From: an uncultured Collinsella sp.
GTDB lineage: Bacteria; Actinomycetota; Coriobacteriia; Coriobacteriales; Coriobacteriaceae
Direction: 5' to 3'
Assembly (NCBI GenBank): GCA_900757265.1
Contig: CAAENW010000181.1
Location: 1 to 6,254, forward strand
Length of the DNA stretch: 6,254 nt
Shown: one piece after another, positions 1 to 6,254 of the stretch
Position numbering within the stretch: position 1 is the stretch's first letter
Layout of the letters: each line of letters begins with the position of its first letter
Notes under the pieces: generated by a model
Databases searched by the model: none
Told to the model about the DNA's origin: nothing
What the model saw: only the letters and a program-made list of their open reading frames with translations
Translations under genes and position numbers: made by a program

Positions 1-1895
1 AGCGCGATGACGCCCGCTTGTTCTGCCTGCTGACCGAGGGCCTGTCCGCCCTGTCCGAACTGGGTGAGGTCATGCTCAGCGACCGTCTGCGCCAGATCTC
101 GGTCCGCCCCGCGCCCAAGCTCTCGGTTCGTGCGACCGTTAAGAGCAATCTGCTCGATGTCGAGCTGGGCGCGAGCGGGCTTTCGGCCGCGGACCTTGCC
201 GTCTATCTCGATTCGTACAAGCGCCATCAAACGTTCGCGCGCCTTACGTCCGGCGACATCATTCGCCTGGACGAGGGGGCGCGCGCCGCGTTTGGCCTTG
301 CCGAGGACCTGGGTGTCGATGCCGTCGACCTGCTCGACGGCGTGTCGCTTCCCGCGTCGAGCACCCTGTTCGTCGACAGCATGCTCGCACGCACGCCGGC
401 GCTCGAGGCCGATCGCGACGCTGCGTTCCGCCGTACCGTCGAGCGCCTGGACACGCTCGGCAAGATGGACTTTACGGTGCCGGCATCGCTCAAGGCAACG
501 ATGCGCGACTACCAGGTCGACGGATACCAGTGGCTCGGCTCGCTCGAACACCTGGGCCTTGGCGGCATCTTGGCCGACGACATGGGCCTGGGCAAAACGC
601 TCCAGATGATTGCGCATATTCTGGCGCGCGTGGAGGCGGGGGACACCAAGCCCACGCTCGTGGTATGCCCGGCCTCACTCGTGTACAACTGGACTGCCGA
701 GCTGGAGCGCTTTGCCCCGTCGCTCGATGTGTGCGCCATTGTGGGTGCCAAGGCTCAACGCCGCATGCAAATTTCCGGCGTGGCCGAGCATAGCGTGGTC
801 GTGACGTCGTATGACCTTATGCGGCGCGATATCGACGAGTACGTCGAGCAGGATTTTGCCCGCGTGGTGCTCGATGAGGCACAGTACATTAAAAATCCGC
901 TCACGCAGGTGGCGCGCGCCGCCAAGCGCCTGCCTGCCGGCGTGCGCTTTGCCCTGACGGGCACGCCCATCGAAAACCGCCTGTCCGAGCTCTGGAGCAT
1001 CTTCGACTTTTTGATGCCGGGCCTTTTGGGGACGCGCGAGTCGTTTGCCAAGCGCTTTGAGAGCCCCGTCGAGCATGCCGAGGGCGATAGCGCCGCTCGC
1101 CTGCAGGCGCTCGTGTCGCCGTTTGTGCTGCGCCGTGTTAAGGAAGACGTGGTGGCCGACCTGCCCGAGAAGATCGAAGACACTGTCATGGCGCAGCTTA
1201 CCGGCGAGCAGCGCAAGCTCTACCTGGCCAACCAGGACCGCATCGCCCAGCAGGTGCAGCACCGCGAGGCTGGGGAGTTTAAGAAGGACAAACTCAAGGT
1301 GCTCGCCGAGCTCACCAAGCTGCGCCAGATCTGCTGCGACCCGCGTCTACACTACGAGGATTACAAGGCGGGGAGCGCCAAGCTCGATACGTGCATGGAG
1401 CTCGTGCGCGGCGCACTCGACGGCGGGCATCGCATCCTGTTGTTCAGCCAGTTTACGGGTATGCTCGATATCATCGGTAAGCGCTTGGCCAAGGAGGACA
1501 TCGGCTTTCTTAAGCTCACGGGCGCTTCGCCCAAGGAGAGCCGCGCCAAGATGGTCGCGCAGTTCCAAGCGGGCGAGGTTCCGGTCTTTTTGATTTCGCT
1601 CAAGGCGGGCGGCGTGGGCCTTAACCTGACGGCGGCCGACGTGGTCATCCACTACGACCCGTGGTGGAACGTGGCAGCGCAGGACCAAGCGACCGACCGC
1701 GCGCACCGTATTGGCCAGCAACATACCGTGACCGTGTACAAGCTCATCGCCAAGGACACGATCGAGGAGCGCATTATGCAGATGCAGGAGTCCAAGCGCG
1801 ACCTGGTCAACAGCGTGCTCGGCGGCGACGGCATCTCGTCGGCGCTGTTTACCCGCGAAGATGTTCTGGCGCTGCTGGGCGGCGACGGGCGCTAA
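1..1895 (+). CDS. SNF2-family DEAD/DEAH-box helicase (5' truncated by window)
   Basis: This is the C-terminal 631 codons of a bacterial SNF2/Rad54-like ATPase that translocates on double-stranded DNA to remodel nucleoprotein. The frame is open to the left edge (first full codon at 3), so the true start lies outside; the TTG at 18 is an internal Leu. Numbering from that TTG, residues 1-150 resemble the SNF2-associated region. The two RecA-like lobes follow with a complete motif set: Q-like MRDYQVDGYQW (162-172), Walker A DDMGLGKT (187-194), Ia VVCPASLVYNW (215-225), DEAQ box (286-289), III LTGTPIEN (313-320), IV ILLFSQF (473-479), V LKAGGVGLNL (528-537) and VI DQATDRAHRIGQ (556-567). All look functional. 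Full-length relatives are about 1,000-1,100 aa and often carry an N-terminal SWIM zinc-binding domain, which would lie upstream. It is not RapA in the strict sense. The cellular role is unknown. It ends with TAA, 150 bp before the next gene. Confidence 0.95.
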   Translation, partial: RDDARLFCLLTEGLSALSELGEVMLSDRLRQISVRPAPKLSVRATVKSNLLDVELGASGLSAADLAVYLDSYKRHQTFARLTSGDIIRLDEGARAAFGLAEDLGVDAVDLLDGVSLPASSTLFVDSMLARTPALEADRDAAFRRTVERLDTLGKMDFTVPASLKATMRDYQVDGYQWLGSLEHLGLGGILADDMGLGKTLQMIAHILARVEAGDTKPTLVVCPASLVYNWTAELERFAPSLDVCAIVGAKAQRRMQISGVAEHSVVVTSYDLMRRDIDEYVEQDFARVVLDEAQYIKNPLTQVARAAKRLPAGVRFALTGTPIENRLSELWSIFDFLMPGLLGTRESFAKRFESPVEHAEGDSAARLQALVSPFVLRRVKEDVVADLPEKIEDTVMAQLTGEQRKLYLANQDRIAQQVQHREAGEFKKDKLKVLAELTKLRQICCDPRLHYEDYKAGSAKLDTCMELVRGALDGGHRILLFSQFTGMLDIIGKRLAKEDIGFLKLTGASPKESRAKMVAQFQAGEVPVFLISLKAGGVGLNLTAADVVIHYDPWWNVAAQDQATDRAHRIGQQHTVTVYKLIAKDTIEERIMQMQESKRDLVNSVLGGDGISSALFTREDVLALLGGDGR

Positions 1896-2045
1896 CCCGC
1901 TCGGGTGGGGCCGCCAGGGCGGATAGCGCACGCTGCCCCATCGTCCCCGCCCGTTATGTGTTCATTTGCAATGCCGTGGATGGTTTGTCTGCCTTTGGGC
2001 ATAAGAACCATCAAGAACATTGGCACGTCAGCAAAGGAGAACATC

Positions 2046-2408
2046 ATGGCGAAATTCTTTAAGGACCCCGATGGCAAGCTCATTGCCGCCCTGGGCAACG
2101 ACGTTGCAACCCCTGCCGGTTGCACGGAACTGACCGCAAACACTGAGGACGCGGCGCACGAGAAGCACGTGCCTGTTGTCGAGACCGAGCGCGACGGTCA
2201 CGTGATTCGCGCACGCGTTGGCTCGGTCGAACATCCCAGCCTGCCCGAGCACTATATTGAGTGGATCGCCCTTGAGGCTGAGGGCCGTCTGGAGATCCAT
2301 TACCTTGAGCCCGGCATGAAGCCCGCGACGTTTTTTGCCGGCGGTTCCAAGACCGGTACCGTCTATGCCTACTGCAACCTGCACGGGCTGTGGTCCGCGA
2401 CGTTCTAG
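2046..2408 (+). CDS. superoxide reductase (desulfoferrodoxin family, centre I lost)
   Basis: A 120-aa cytoplasmic non-haem iron protein that reduces superoxide to hydrogen peroxide without releasing O2, a common defence in anaerobes. The catalytic Fe(His)4Cys site is complete: H41 in EKHVP, H63 in VEHP, H69 in PEHYIEW, then C110 and H113 in YCNLHGLW. The E39-K40 pair that assists catalysis is also present. The N-terminal 35 residues align with the desulforedoxin-like domain of two-iron desulfoferrodoxins but lack its CxxC and CC ligands; C26 is the only other cysteine. It should therefore hold one iron, like the class III enzyme of Treponema pallidum. The start is the ATG preceded by AAAGGAGA (2033-2040) at ideal spacing; the frame stays open upstream to 1905, but without a comparable ribosome site. 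It stands alone between the SNF2 gene and a terminator-like hairpin. No convincing promoter was found. The electron donor (usually rubredoxin) is not in the window. Confidence 0.93.
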   Translation: MAKFFKDPDGKLIAALGNDVATPAGCTELTANTEDAAHEKHVPVVETERDGHVIRARVGSVEHPSLPEHYIEWIALEAEGRLEIHYLEPGMKPATFFAGGSKTGTVYAYCNLHGLWSATF

Positions 2409-2454
2409 GAGCGCGCCCCCGCTCGGGGTATCATAGCTAGCATATGCACATGCG

Positions 2455-2486
2455 AGCGCCGACTGCATTATGCGGCCGGCGCTTTT
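2455..2486 (+). terminator. probable intrinsic terminator after the superoxide reductase gene
   Basis: A 7-bp GC-rich stem pairs AGCGCCG (2455-2461) with CGGCGCT (2477-2483), and T's follow at 2483-2486. The 15-nt loop can form a small inner GCA/TGC hairpin. The T-run is only four long, so termination may be partial. The hairpin lies 39 bp before the next start codon, so it could act as a leader attenuator for the 2526 gene if that gene's promoter is upstream of it. A TATCAT at 2429-2434 is a possible -10, but no -35 is visible. Confidence 0.6.
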
Positions 2487-2525
2487 ACTACGACAACGAT
2501 GGTTTACGACGGAAAGGGCTGAGCC

Positions 2526-4511
2526 ATGAAGCTCGCGCTTGCACAGATCGATATGCGCCTGGGTGATATTGAGGGCATTTGCGGCCGCATCGAGGACCAG
2601 GCTCGTCTGGCCCACGGGCGCGGGGCGCGCGTGCTGTGCGTTCCGGCTCCGCTCTTTATGGGCGCCATGCCCGGGGGCCTGGTGGGCACCGCCGACTTTG
2701 AGCACGACATGCTTGCTGGCTTGACTGGTGTCGCCGAGCGTATCCAGGAGCTTGACATGATCTGCATCGTGCCCGCGGCGGTTTCGTTTGAGGGCCAGCC
2801 GCTGCTCGACTACATGATGCTCAAGGACGGTCATGTGGTGCCGGCGCGTTCGAGCATTGCCCTGCAGCGTGGCGAGAACAACGACACGCGTTGGGCGCCG
2901 CCGGTGTTCGACGTGGACGGCGTGCGCATCGCCGTGATTTTTGACTTGGACCACGAACTCGAGATGTTGCCGACCGGTGTTGACCTCATTGCGTATTTCC
3001 AATTCAACGCATTCGATATGACCGACGGCGAGACTGCTGCCATTGCCGCCGTTCGCAGCGGCGCCTACCGCAAGATCGCATCCAAGCGCAGCGTGTGGTT
3101 TGCCTGCATGGCGCCGGTCGGTGCCTATGACGAGTCGGTGTATACCGGCGGTTCGTTTGTGCTCGACGACTGCGGTCGCGTGGTGGCCCAGGCGCCGTGT
3201 TTTGAGGAGAGCCTGCTGGTTCAGGAGATTCAGCGCGGCGTGATGCTCGATGCCCTGGAAGATCACGAACTGCCCGAGTTCCGTTCCGAGGAGTGGCTGT
3301 GGCAGGCGCTGGTGCTCGCCGTGCGCGACAACGCCCGAGCCCACGGTGCGTCGCGTGCTGTGGTGGCACTCGAGGGCGACTTGCCGTCGTCCCTGCTGGC
3401 GGTGCTGGCCGTCGACGCTCTGGGCCCGCGTAATGTGATTGGTCTGGTGCTGGGGCGCAACCGTATCTTTACGCCGGCGCAGGAAGAGGCCGAGGCTGCC
3501 CGCTGTGCCGCCGTCCGCGCCATCGCCGAGCGTCTGCACATTCGCACCGTCGAACGCGATGCGCCGGATGCGGCGCGTGTGCTCGATCGCGACGTGTCGG
3601 CGGGCGATGCCGAGCGTCTGCGCTCGCGTACGCTGGGCCTCATGCTGGAGGACACGGCGCTCGAGTTGGGTGCGATGGCGCTGAGCCCGCTGTCCAAAAC
3701 CGAGTACGCGCTGGCGGCGCCGGCGCTTTGCGGCGGCTACCAGGGCGATTACGCGCCCTTTGGCGATGTGTACCTGTCGACGCTTGAGTTTGTGGCGCGT
3801 GTGCGCAACCGCACGTCTGCCGTGGTGCCCCAAGAGCTCGTGACGCTCAACGCGGTGGAAGATTGTATGGAGCGAGTGCTGGCGCAGGCGCTCTCGACGC
3901 TCGACGGTCCGGTCGATATGCTCGACCGCGCGGCACAGCTGCTCGGCGGGCTTGAGCCGGGTGAGGTCGATGGCGCGCTTGAGGCGCACGTGGACCGCAA
4001 TCGATCTTTCGACGACATCCCGATGGCCGCTGGCAAGCCTGAGGCCTGCTCGCTGCTGCTGATGCTCGTGCGTCAGGGCGAGGCCGCCCGCCGCATGCTG
4101 CCGACGGCGTCGATCGTCTCAGCCCGTTCGTTTGTCGAGCGCGCCTGGCCGTACATGCTCGCGTGGTCCGACCTGGGGCTTAACGGCAAGGAGCGTATGA
4201 CGGTCGATTCGCTGGCGCGCGCCGAGGTGCGCCGTTTTGCTGACGAGGATACGAGCGAGCGCGTGCGAAACGAGATGATGGGCGTGCTGGGCGAGCTACT
4301 GGGTATTTCGCCCGAGCAGATGGAGGAGCTGCGCTCCGAGGACGGCCAGCGCCGCCTGCACGAGGGTATGAAGAAGTTTGAGGGCGAGGTCCAGGACGCC
4401 ATCGATAAGATGATGGGCGGTCAGGGTGGCCCGCAGGGTGGACCCCAGGGTGGCCCGATGCCGCATCCGCCGGTTGATCCCCGACAGTTCCCATTCTTCT
4501 CGCAGAACTAA
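2526..4511 (+). CDS. NAD+ synthetase-like protein, apparent pseudoenzyme with C-terminal tail
   Basis: A 661-aa intact gene. Its layout is that of glutamine-dependent NAD+ synthetase (NadE): an N-terminal nitrilase-like glutaminase, then a PP-loop amide synthase. Fold-level matches include MKLALAQIDMRLGDIEG (1-17), GAYDESVYTGGSFV (199-212), LLAVLAVDALGPRNVIGLVL (290-309), SKTEYAL (390-396), GDYAPFGDVY (407-416) and ARRMLPTASIVSARSF (521-536). The catalytic parts are gone. The nitrilase Glu aligns with A41 (VPAPL for FPEL). There is no Lys in 101-140. The nucleophilic Cys of ICED aligns with F139 (VIFDLD). The PP-loop SGGxDS reads EGDLPS (283-288), and TGNKSE reads PLSKTE (388-393). Residues 555-630 are charged and probably helical, and 631-661 is a Gly/Pro/Gln-rich tail. 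The start is ATG with GGAAAGGG at 2511-2518. There is no frameshift or internal stop, so the coding frame seems to be under selection. It is unlikely to make NAD; a regulatory or structural role is inference only. Confidence 0.8.
   Translation: MKLALAQIDMRLGDIEGICGRIEDQARLAHGRGARVLCVPAPLFMGAMPGGLVGTADFEHDMLAGLTGVAERIQELDMICIVPAAVSFEGQPLLDYMMLKDGHVVPARSSIALQRGENNDTRWAPPVFDVDGVRIAVIFDLDHELEMLPTGVDLIAYFQFNAFDMTDGETAAIAAVRSGAYRKIASKRSVWFACMAPVGAYDESVYTGGSFVLDDCGRVVAQAPCFEESLLVQEIQRGVMLDALEDHELPEFRSEEWLWQALVLAVRDNARAHGASRAVVALEGDLPSSLLAVLAVDALGPRNVIGLVLGRNRIFTPAQEEAEAARCAAVRAIAERLHIRTVERDAPDAARVLDRDVSAGDAERLRSRTLGLMLEDTALELGAMALSPLSKTEYALAAPALCGGYQGDYAPFGDVYLSTLEFVARVRNRTSAVVPQELVTLNAVEDCMERVLAQALSTLDGPVDMLDRAAQLLGGLEPGEVDGALEAHVDRNRSFDDIPMAAGKPEACSLLLMLVRQGEAARRMLPTASIVSARSFVERAWPYMLAWSDLGLNGKERMTVDSLARAEVRRFADEDTSERVRNEMMGVLGELLGISPEQMEELRSEDGQRRLHEGMKKFEGEVQDAIDKMMGGQGGPQGGPQGGPMPHPPVDPRQFPFFSQN
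4422..4457 (+). repeat. three tandem 12-bp repeats encoding QGGP
   Basis: Three in-frame copies, CAGGGTGGCCCG, CAGGGTGGACCC and CAGGGTGGCCCG, encode QGGP-QGGP-QGGP (residues 633-644) in the tail of the NAD synthetase-like protein. Copies 1 and 3 are identical; copy 2 differs at two third-codon positions. The array lies in a low-complexity tail that follows a charged helical region and runs into a Pro/Phe-rich end (PRQFPFF). It may vary in copy number by slippage. Confidence 0.85.
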
Positions 4512-4570
4512 ACTGGGGATGGGATTCGCTCTCAACCCCGATACTTCAACTAAGCATCTTGACCCCGTTG

Positions 4571-4579
4571 TGTTATTCT
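4571..4579 (+). promoter_or_regulatory. extended -10 element, probable ruvC promoter
   Basis: TGTTATTCT reads as an extended -10 (TGn followed by TATTCT, four of six matches to TATAAT). No good -35 lies 16-18 bp upstream; the TTGACC at 4559-4564 is too close (9-bp spacer). This is consistent with an extended -10 promoter. The expected transcription start falls inside the adjacent LexA-like box, leaving a leader of roughly 60 nt before ruvC. Confidence 0.45.
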
Positions 4580-4593
4580 AGAACAGACGTTCG
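4580..4593 (+). promoter_or_regulatory. LexA (SOS/Cheo) operator upstream of ruvCAB
   Basis: AGAACAGACGTTCG matches the Gram-positive LexA/DinR consensus CGAACRNRYGTTYG at 13 of 14 positions; only the first base differs. It has GAAC/GTTC half-sites around four central bases. It directly follows the -10 element and covers the expected transcription start, so bound LexA would block initiation. Its position ahead of the Holliday-junction genes, which are SOS-controlled in several bacteria, supports a real operator. Confidence rests on sequence match and context. Confidence 0.75.
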
Positions 4594-4636
4594 TGAGTAG
4601 TGCGCGGGGCCTTGCCTTGCGCTTGGTAAAAGACGA

Positions 4637-4643
4637 GGGGAGG
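4637..4643 (+). promoter_or_regulatory. ribosome binding site that fixes the TTG start of ruvC
   Basis: GGGGAGG lies 5 nt before the TTG at 4649. No ATG or GTG is in frame near the family's expected N-terminus, and RuvC proteins begin only a few residues before GIDPG. The strong purine-rich site therefore supports TTG as the real start. Confidence 0.75.
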
Positions 4644-4648
4644 TTGGC

Positions 4649-5170
4649 TTGGTTATTTTGGGCATCGACCCCGGTTTGGCTCATACGGGTTGGGGGATTA
4701 TCGAGGAGCGGCGTGGCGAGGTTCGCTGCCGTGCCTATGGCTGCATCGAGACCAGCGCAGGCAGTCCGCTCGCGGTGCGCCTGTCGCATATCGCCCGCGA
4801 CCTCAAGGGTGTCGTGGAGCGCTATCGACCCGATACCGCTGCTATCGAGAGCATTTACTTTGGCGCCAACGTTCGCTCGGCCATCCCTACGGCGCATGCC
4901 CGTGGCGCCGCGCTCGTGGCGCTTTCGGAATGCGCGCTCGAGATTGGCGAGTATACGCCTATGCAGATTAAGCAGGCTGTTGTGGGCACCGGCGCTGCGG
5001 ACAAACGGCAGGTCGCGTATATGGTTCGTACGCTCACGCAGCTCGATCACGACCCGCATCCCGACCATGCCGCCGATGCCCTGGCCTGCGCCATCTGCCA
5101 CGTTAACCTCAGCCGCACCCGGGCGCTTACCGGCGGCGAGTTCTATCAACAGAGAGGAACCGGATACTGA
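4649..5170 (+). CDS. ruvC: Holliday junction resolvase RuvC
   Basis: A 173-aa endonuclease, the same length as the E. coli enzyme. It acts as a dimer, cutting two opposed strands of a four-way junction with Mg2+ to finish recombinational repair. It has the RNase H-like fold: LGIDPGLAHTGWG (4-16) holds catalytic D7, E67 lies in AAIESIYFG (64-72), and DHAADALACAICH (139-151) gives H140 and D143. A His at the third acidic position, where E. coli has Asp138, matches the Thermus thermophilus-type active site (D, E, H, D). Basic residues around KRQVAYMV (119-126) fit DNA contact. Translation starts at TTG behind GGGGAGG. The stop overlaps the ruvA start by one base (TGATG). It is the first gene of ruvCAB and probably LexA-controlled through the box about 55 bp upstream. 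Confidence 0.97.
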   Translation: MVILGIDPGLAHTGWGIIEERRGEVRCRAYGCIETSAGSPLAVRLSHIARDLKGVVERYRPDTAAIESIYFGANVRSAIPTAHARGAALVALSECALEIGEYTPMQIKQAVVGTGAADKRQVAYMVRTLTQLDHDPHPDHAADALACAICHVNLSRTRALTGGEFYQQRGTGY

Positions 5171-5790
5171 TGATCTCCCAGCTCCACGGAACGCTTGTCG
5201 AGGCCACGATGAGCTCTGCTGTCGTCGATGTGTCGGGCGTGGGCTTTGAGCTCGGCATCTCGGGCAGCACTGCGGCCACGTTGCCGACGCCCGGCGGCGA
5301 GGTCCGCCTCTACACGCGTATGCAGGTGCGCGAGGACGCCATGACACTTTTCGGTTTTTCCTCTAAGGATGAGCGCACGATGTTCGATCGGCTCGTGTCT
5401 GTCTCGGGCGTTGGCCCGCGCTTGGCGCTCGCCGTGCTTTCCACCTATACCGTGGGGCAATTGTATTCGCTGGTGATGGCCGAGGACGACAAGGGCATGG
5501 CCAAGGTGCCCGGTGTGGGCAAAAAGACAGCTCAGCGTCTGATCCTGGAGCTCAAGAGCACCTTTGCCAAGGACAAGGGCTTTGTGCCGGTCGACGTGAT
5601 TCCCGGCCAGGTTGCGATGCCCGTGCCCGCTGCCGCTCCCTCGGCCATCGATGACGCCCGTGCGGCGCTCCTTTCCATGGGCTTTAGCCCGCAGGAGACC
5701 GATGTTGCCCTGAGCGGGTATGATGGGCAGGATATGCGTGTCGAGGATTTGCTCGGCGCGGCGCTTAAGCGACTCGGAATGGATGCGTGA
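5170..5790 (+). CDS. ruvA: Holliday junction branch migration protein RuvA
   Basis: A 206-aa junction-binding protein. Tetramers hold the four-way junction in an open square and load the RuvB rings that drive branch migration. Three domains are visible. Residues 1-63 form the OB fold ([11 protein letters not shown] at the start). Domain II carries two helix-hairpin-helix motifs, [13 protein letters not shown] (78-90) and [16 protein letters not shown] (113-128). A Pro/Ala/Val-rich linker (about 134-158) leads to domain III ([12 protein letters not shown], 161-172), which contacts RuvB. The length is normal for the family. The ATG overlaps the ruvC TGA by one base, with AGAGAGGA at 5151-5158 as a rather distant ribosome site, so translation is probably coupled to ruvC. 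No independent promoter is seen. Confidence 0.98.
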   Translation: MISQLHGTLVEATMSSAVVDVSGVGFELGISGSTAATLPTPGGEVRLYTRMQVREDAMTLFGFSSKDERTMFDRLVSVSGVGPRLALAVLSTYTVGQLYSLVMAEDDKGMAKVPGVGKKTAQRLILELKSTFAKDKGFVPVDVIPGQVAMPVPAAAPSAIDDARAALLSMGFSPQETDVALSGYDGQDMRVEDLLGAALKRLGMDA

Positions 5791-6254
5791 TGTGGGAAGC
5801 CGATGACTCTCAGGACCTGTGGGCGACGCCCGGCAACTCGCCGGCGGCATCCATGGCGCACGGCGAGCGCATGGTGGGCTCGGAGCTGACGGCCGAGGAC
5901 CTCGATGTCGATCGCACTTTGCGCCCCCAGCGCCTGGACGATTACTGCGGCCAGGAGCATATCAAGCAGAGCCTGCGCGTGTTGATCGAAGCGGCGCAGA
6001 GCCGTGGCGAGACGCTCGACCACGTGATCTTCTCGGGCCCTCCGGGTCTGGGCAAGACCACGCTGGCTACGGTTATCGCCAACGAGCTGGGCGCTCAGAT
6101 CAAGACCACGAGTGGCCCTGCCATCGCGCGCACCGGCGACCTGGCAGCCATCCTTACTAACTTGCAGCCGGGTGATGTGCTGTTTATCGACGAGATCCAC
6201 CGCCTCAACCGTTCGGTCGAGGAGGTCCTGTACCCCGCGATGGAGGACTTTGCC
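5790..6254 (+). CDS. ruvB: Holliday junction branch migration ATPase RuvB (3' truncated by window)
   Basis: The first 155 codons of the AAA+ motor that pumps DNA through the RuvA-bound junction; the family is about 340-360 aa, so somewhat over half is outside. Residues 41-52 ([12 protein letters not shown]) and GQEHIK (54-59) are the typical RuvB entry. Walker A is GPPGLGKT (83-90). [20 protein letters not shown] (106-125) follows, and Walker B is LFIDEIHRL (131-139). [12 protein letters not shown] (143-154) is near-invariant in the family. About 24 residues precede the point where E. coli RuvB begins; Trp/Asp-rich extensions of this kind occur in actinobacterial RuvB. The chosen ATG overlaps the ruvA TGA by one base (TGATG) and has GGA-type purines 6-13 nt upstream. 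In-frame ATGs at 5853 and 5871 are less likely starts, because the overlap repeats the ruvC/ruvA arrangement. Confidence 0.97.
   Translation, partial: MWEADDSQDLWATPGNSPAASMAHGERMVGSELTAEDLDVDRTLRPQRLDDYCGQEHIKQSLRVLIEAAQSRGETLDHVIFSGPPGLGKTTLATVIANELGAQIKTTSGPAIARTGDLAAILTNLQPGDVLFIDEIHRLNRSVEEVLYPAMEDFA

Noticed and set aside
675..1262. 195-codon minus-strand open frame inside the SNF2 gene
   Set aside because: The + strand here carries unbroken conserved helicase motifs. The antisense product is low-complexity and has no domain.
1895..1922. Tandem small hairpins as a terminator of the SNF2 gene
   Set aside because: The stems are 4-5 bp with 2-4 nt loops and there is no T-run, so I do not call an intrinsic terminator.
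1966..2005. TTGCAA and CATAAG as a promoter for the superoxide reductase gene
   Set aside because: The spacing is 28 bp and the -10 match is poor.
1905..2045. Longer N-terminus for the superoxide reductase
   Set aside because: The upstream in-frame residues do not look like the family, and the strong ribosome site AAAGGAGA directly precedes the ATG at 2046.
2028..3989. 653-codon open frame on the minus strand
   Set aside because: It lies antisense to the superoxide reductase and NAD synthetase-like genes. Its His/Arg/Gln-rich translation matches no family I recognise and is typical of a high-GC shadow frame.
4515..4540. GGGG/CCCC pairing after the 2526 gene as a terminator
   Set aside because: There are only four pairs across a loop of about 20 nt, with no T-run following.
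4559..4564. TTGACC as a -35 box for ruvC
   Set aside because: It is 9 bp from the likely -10, and no acceptable -10 lies 16-18 bp downstream.

Overview
This is a GC-rich, densely coded window from a bacterial chromosome, with every gene on the + strand. It probably comes from an anaerobic actinomycete of the Coriobacteriia (Collinsella-like). This placement is an inference from four things: GC-rich codon use, a Gram-positive-type LexA (Cheo) box, a superoxide reductase of the kind found in anaerobes, and a RuvB with an actinobacterial-style N-terminal extension. No rRNA or other taxonomic marker is present. I see no mobile element, CRISPR array, tRNA or phage gene.

Layout. Positions 1-1895 hold the C-terminal part of a large SNF2-family ATPase/helicase that begins before the window. 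Positions 2046-2408 hold a 120-aa superoxide reductase whose catalytic iron site is intact but whose N-terminal Cys4 iron site is lost. A hairpin with a short T-run (2455-2486) follows it. Positions 2526-4511 hold a 661-aa protein with the full two-domain layout of glutamine-dependent NAD+ synthetase. Its nitrilase catalytic triad and PP-loop ATP site are both destroyed, and it carries a helical, QGGP-repeat C-terminal tail. Positions 4649-6254 hold the Holliday-junction operon ruvC-ruvA-ruvB, with the last gene cut by the window edge.

Regulation. Just upstream of ruvC there is an extended -10 element (4571-4579). It abuts a 14-bp sequence (4580-4593) that matches the Gram-positive LexA operator at 13 of 14 positions. 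The ruv genes are therefore probably SOS-induced. ruvC/ruvA and ruvA/ruvB both overlap by one base (TGATG), which suggests translational coupling.

How the genes work together. RuvA binds the four-way junction, RuvB is the ring ATPase that drives branch migration, and RuvC cleaves the junction. The SNF2 protein is a separate DNA- or nucleoprotein-translocating ATPase. The superoxide reductase protects an anaerobe from oxygen stress. The most unusual gene is the apparent NAD synthetase pseudoenzyme at 2526-4511: it is intact and has kept its fold-level features without recognisable catalytic motifs.
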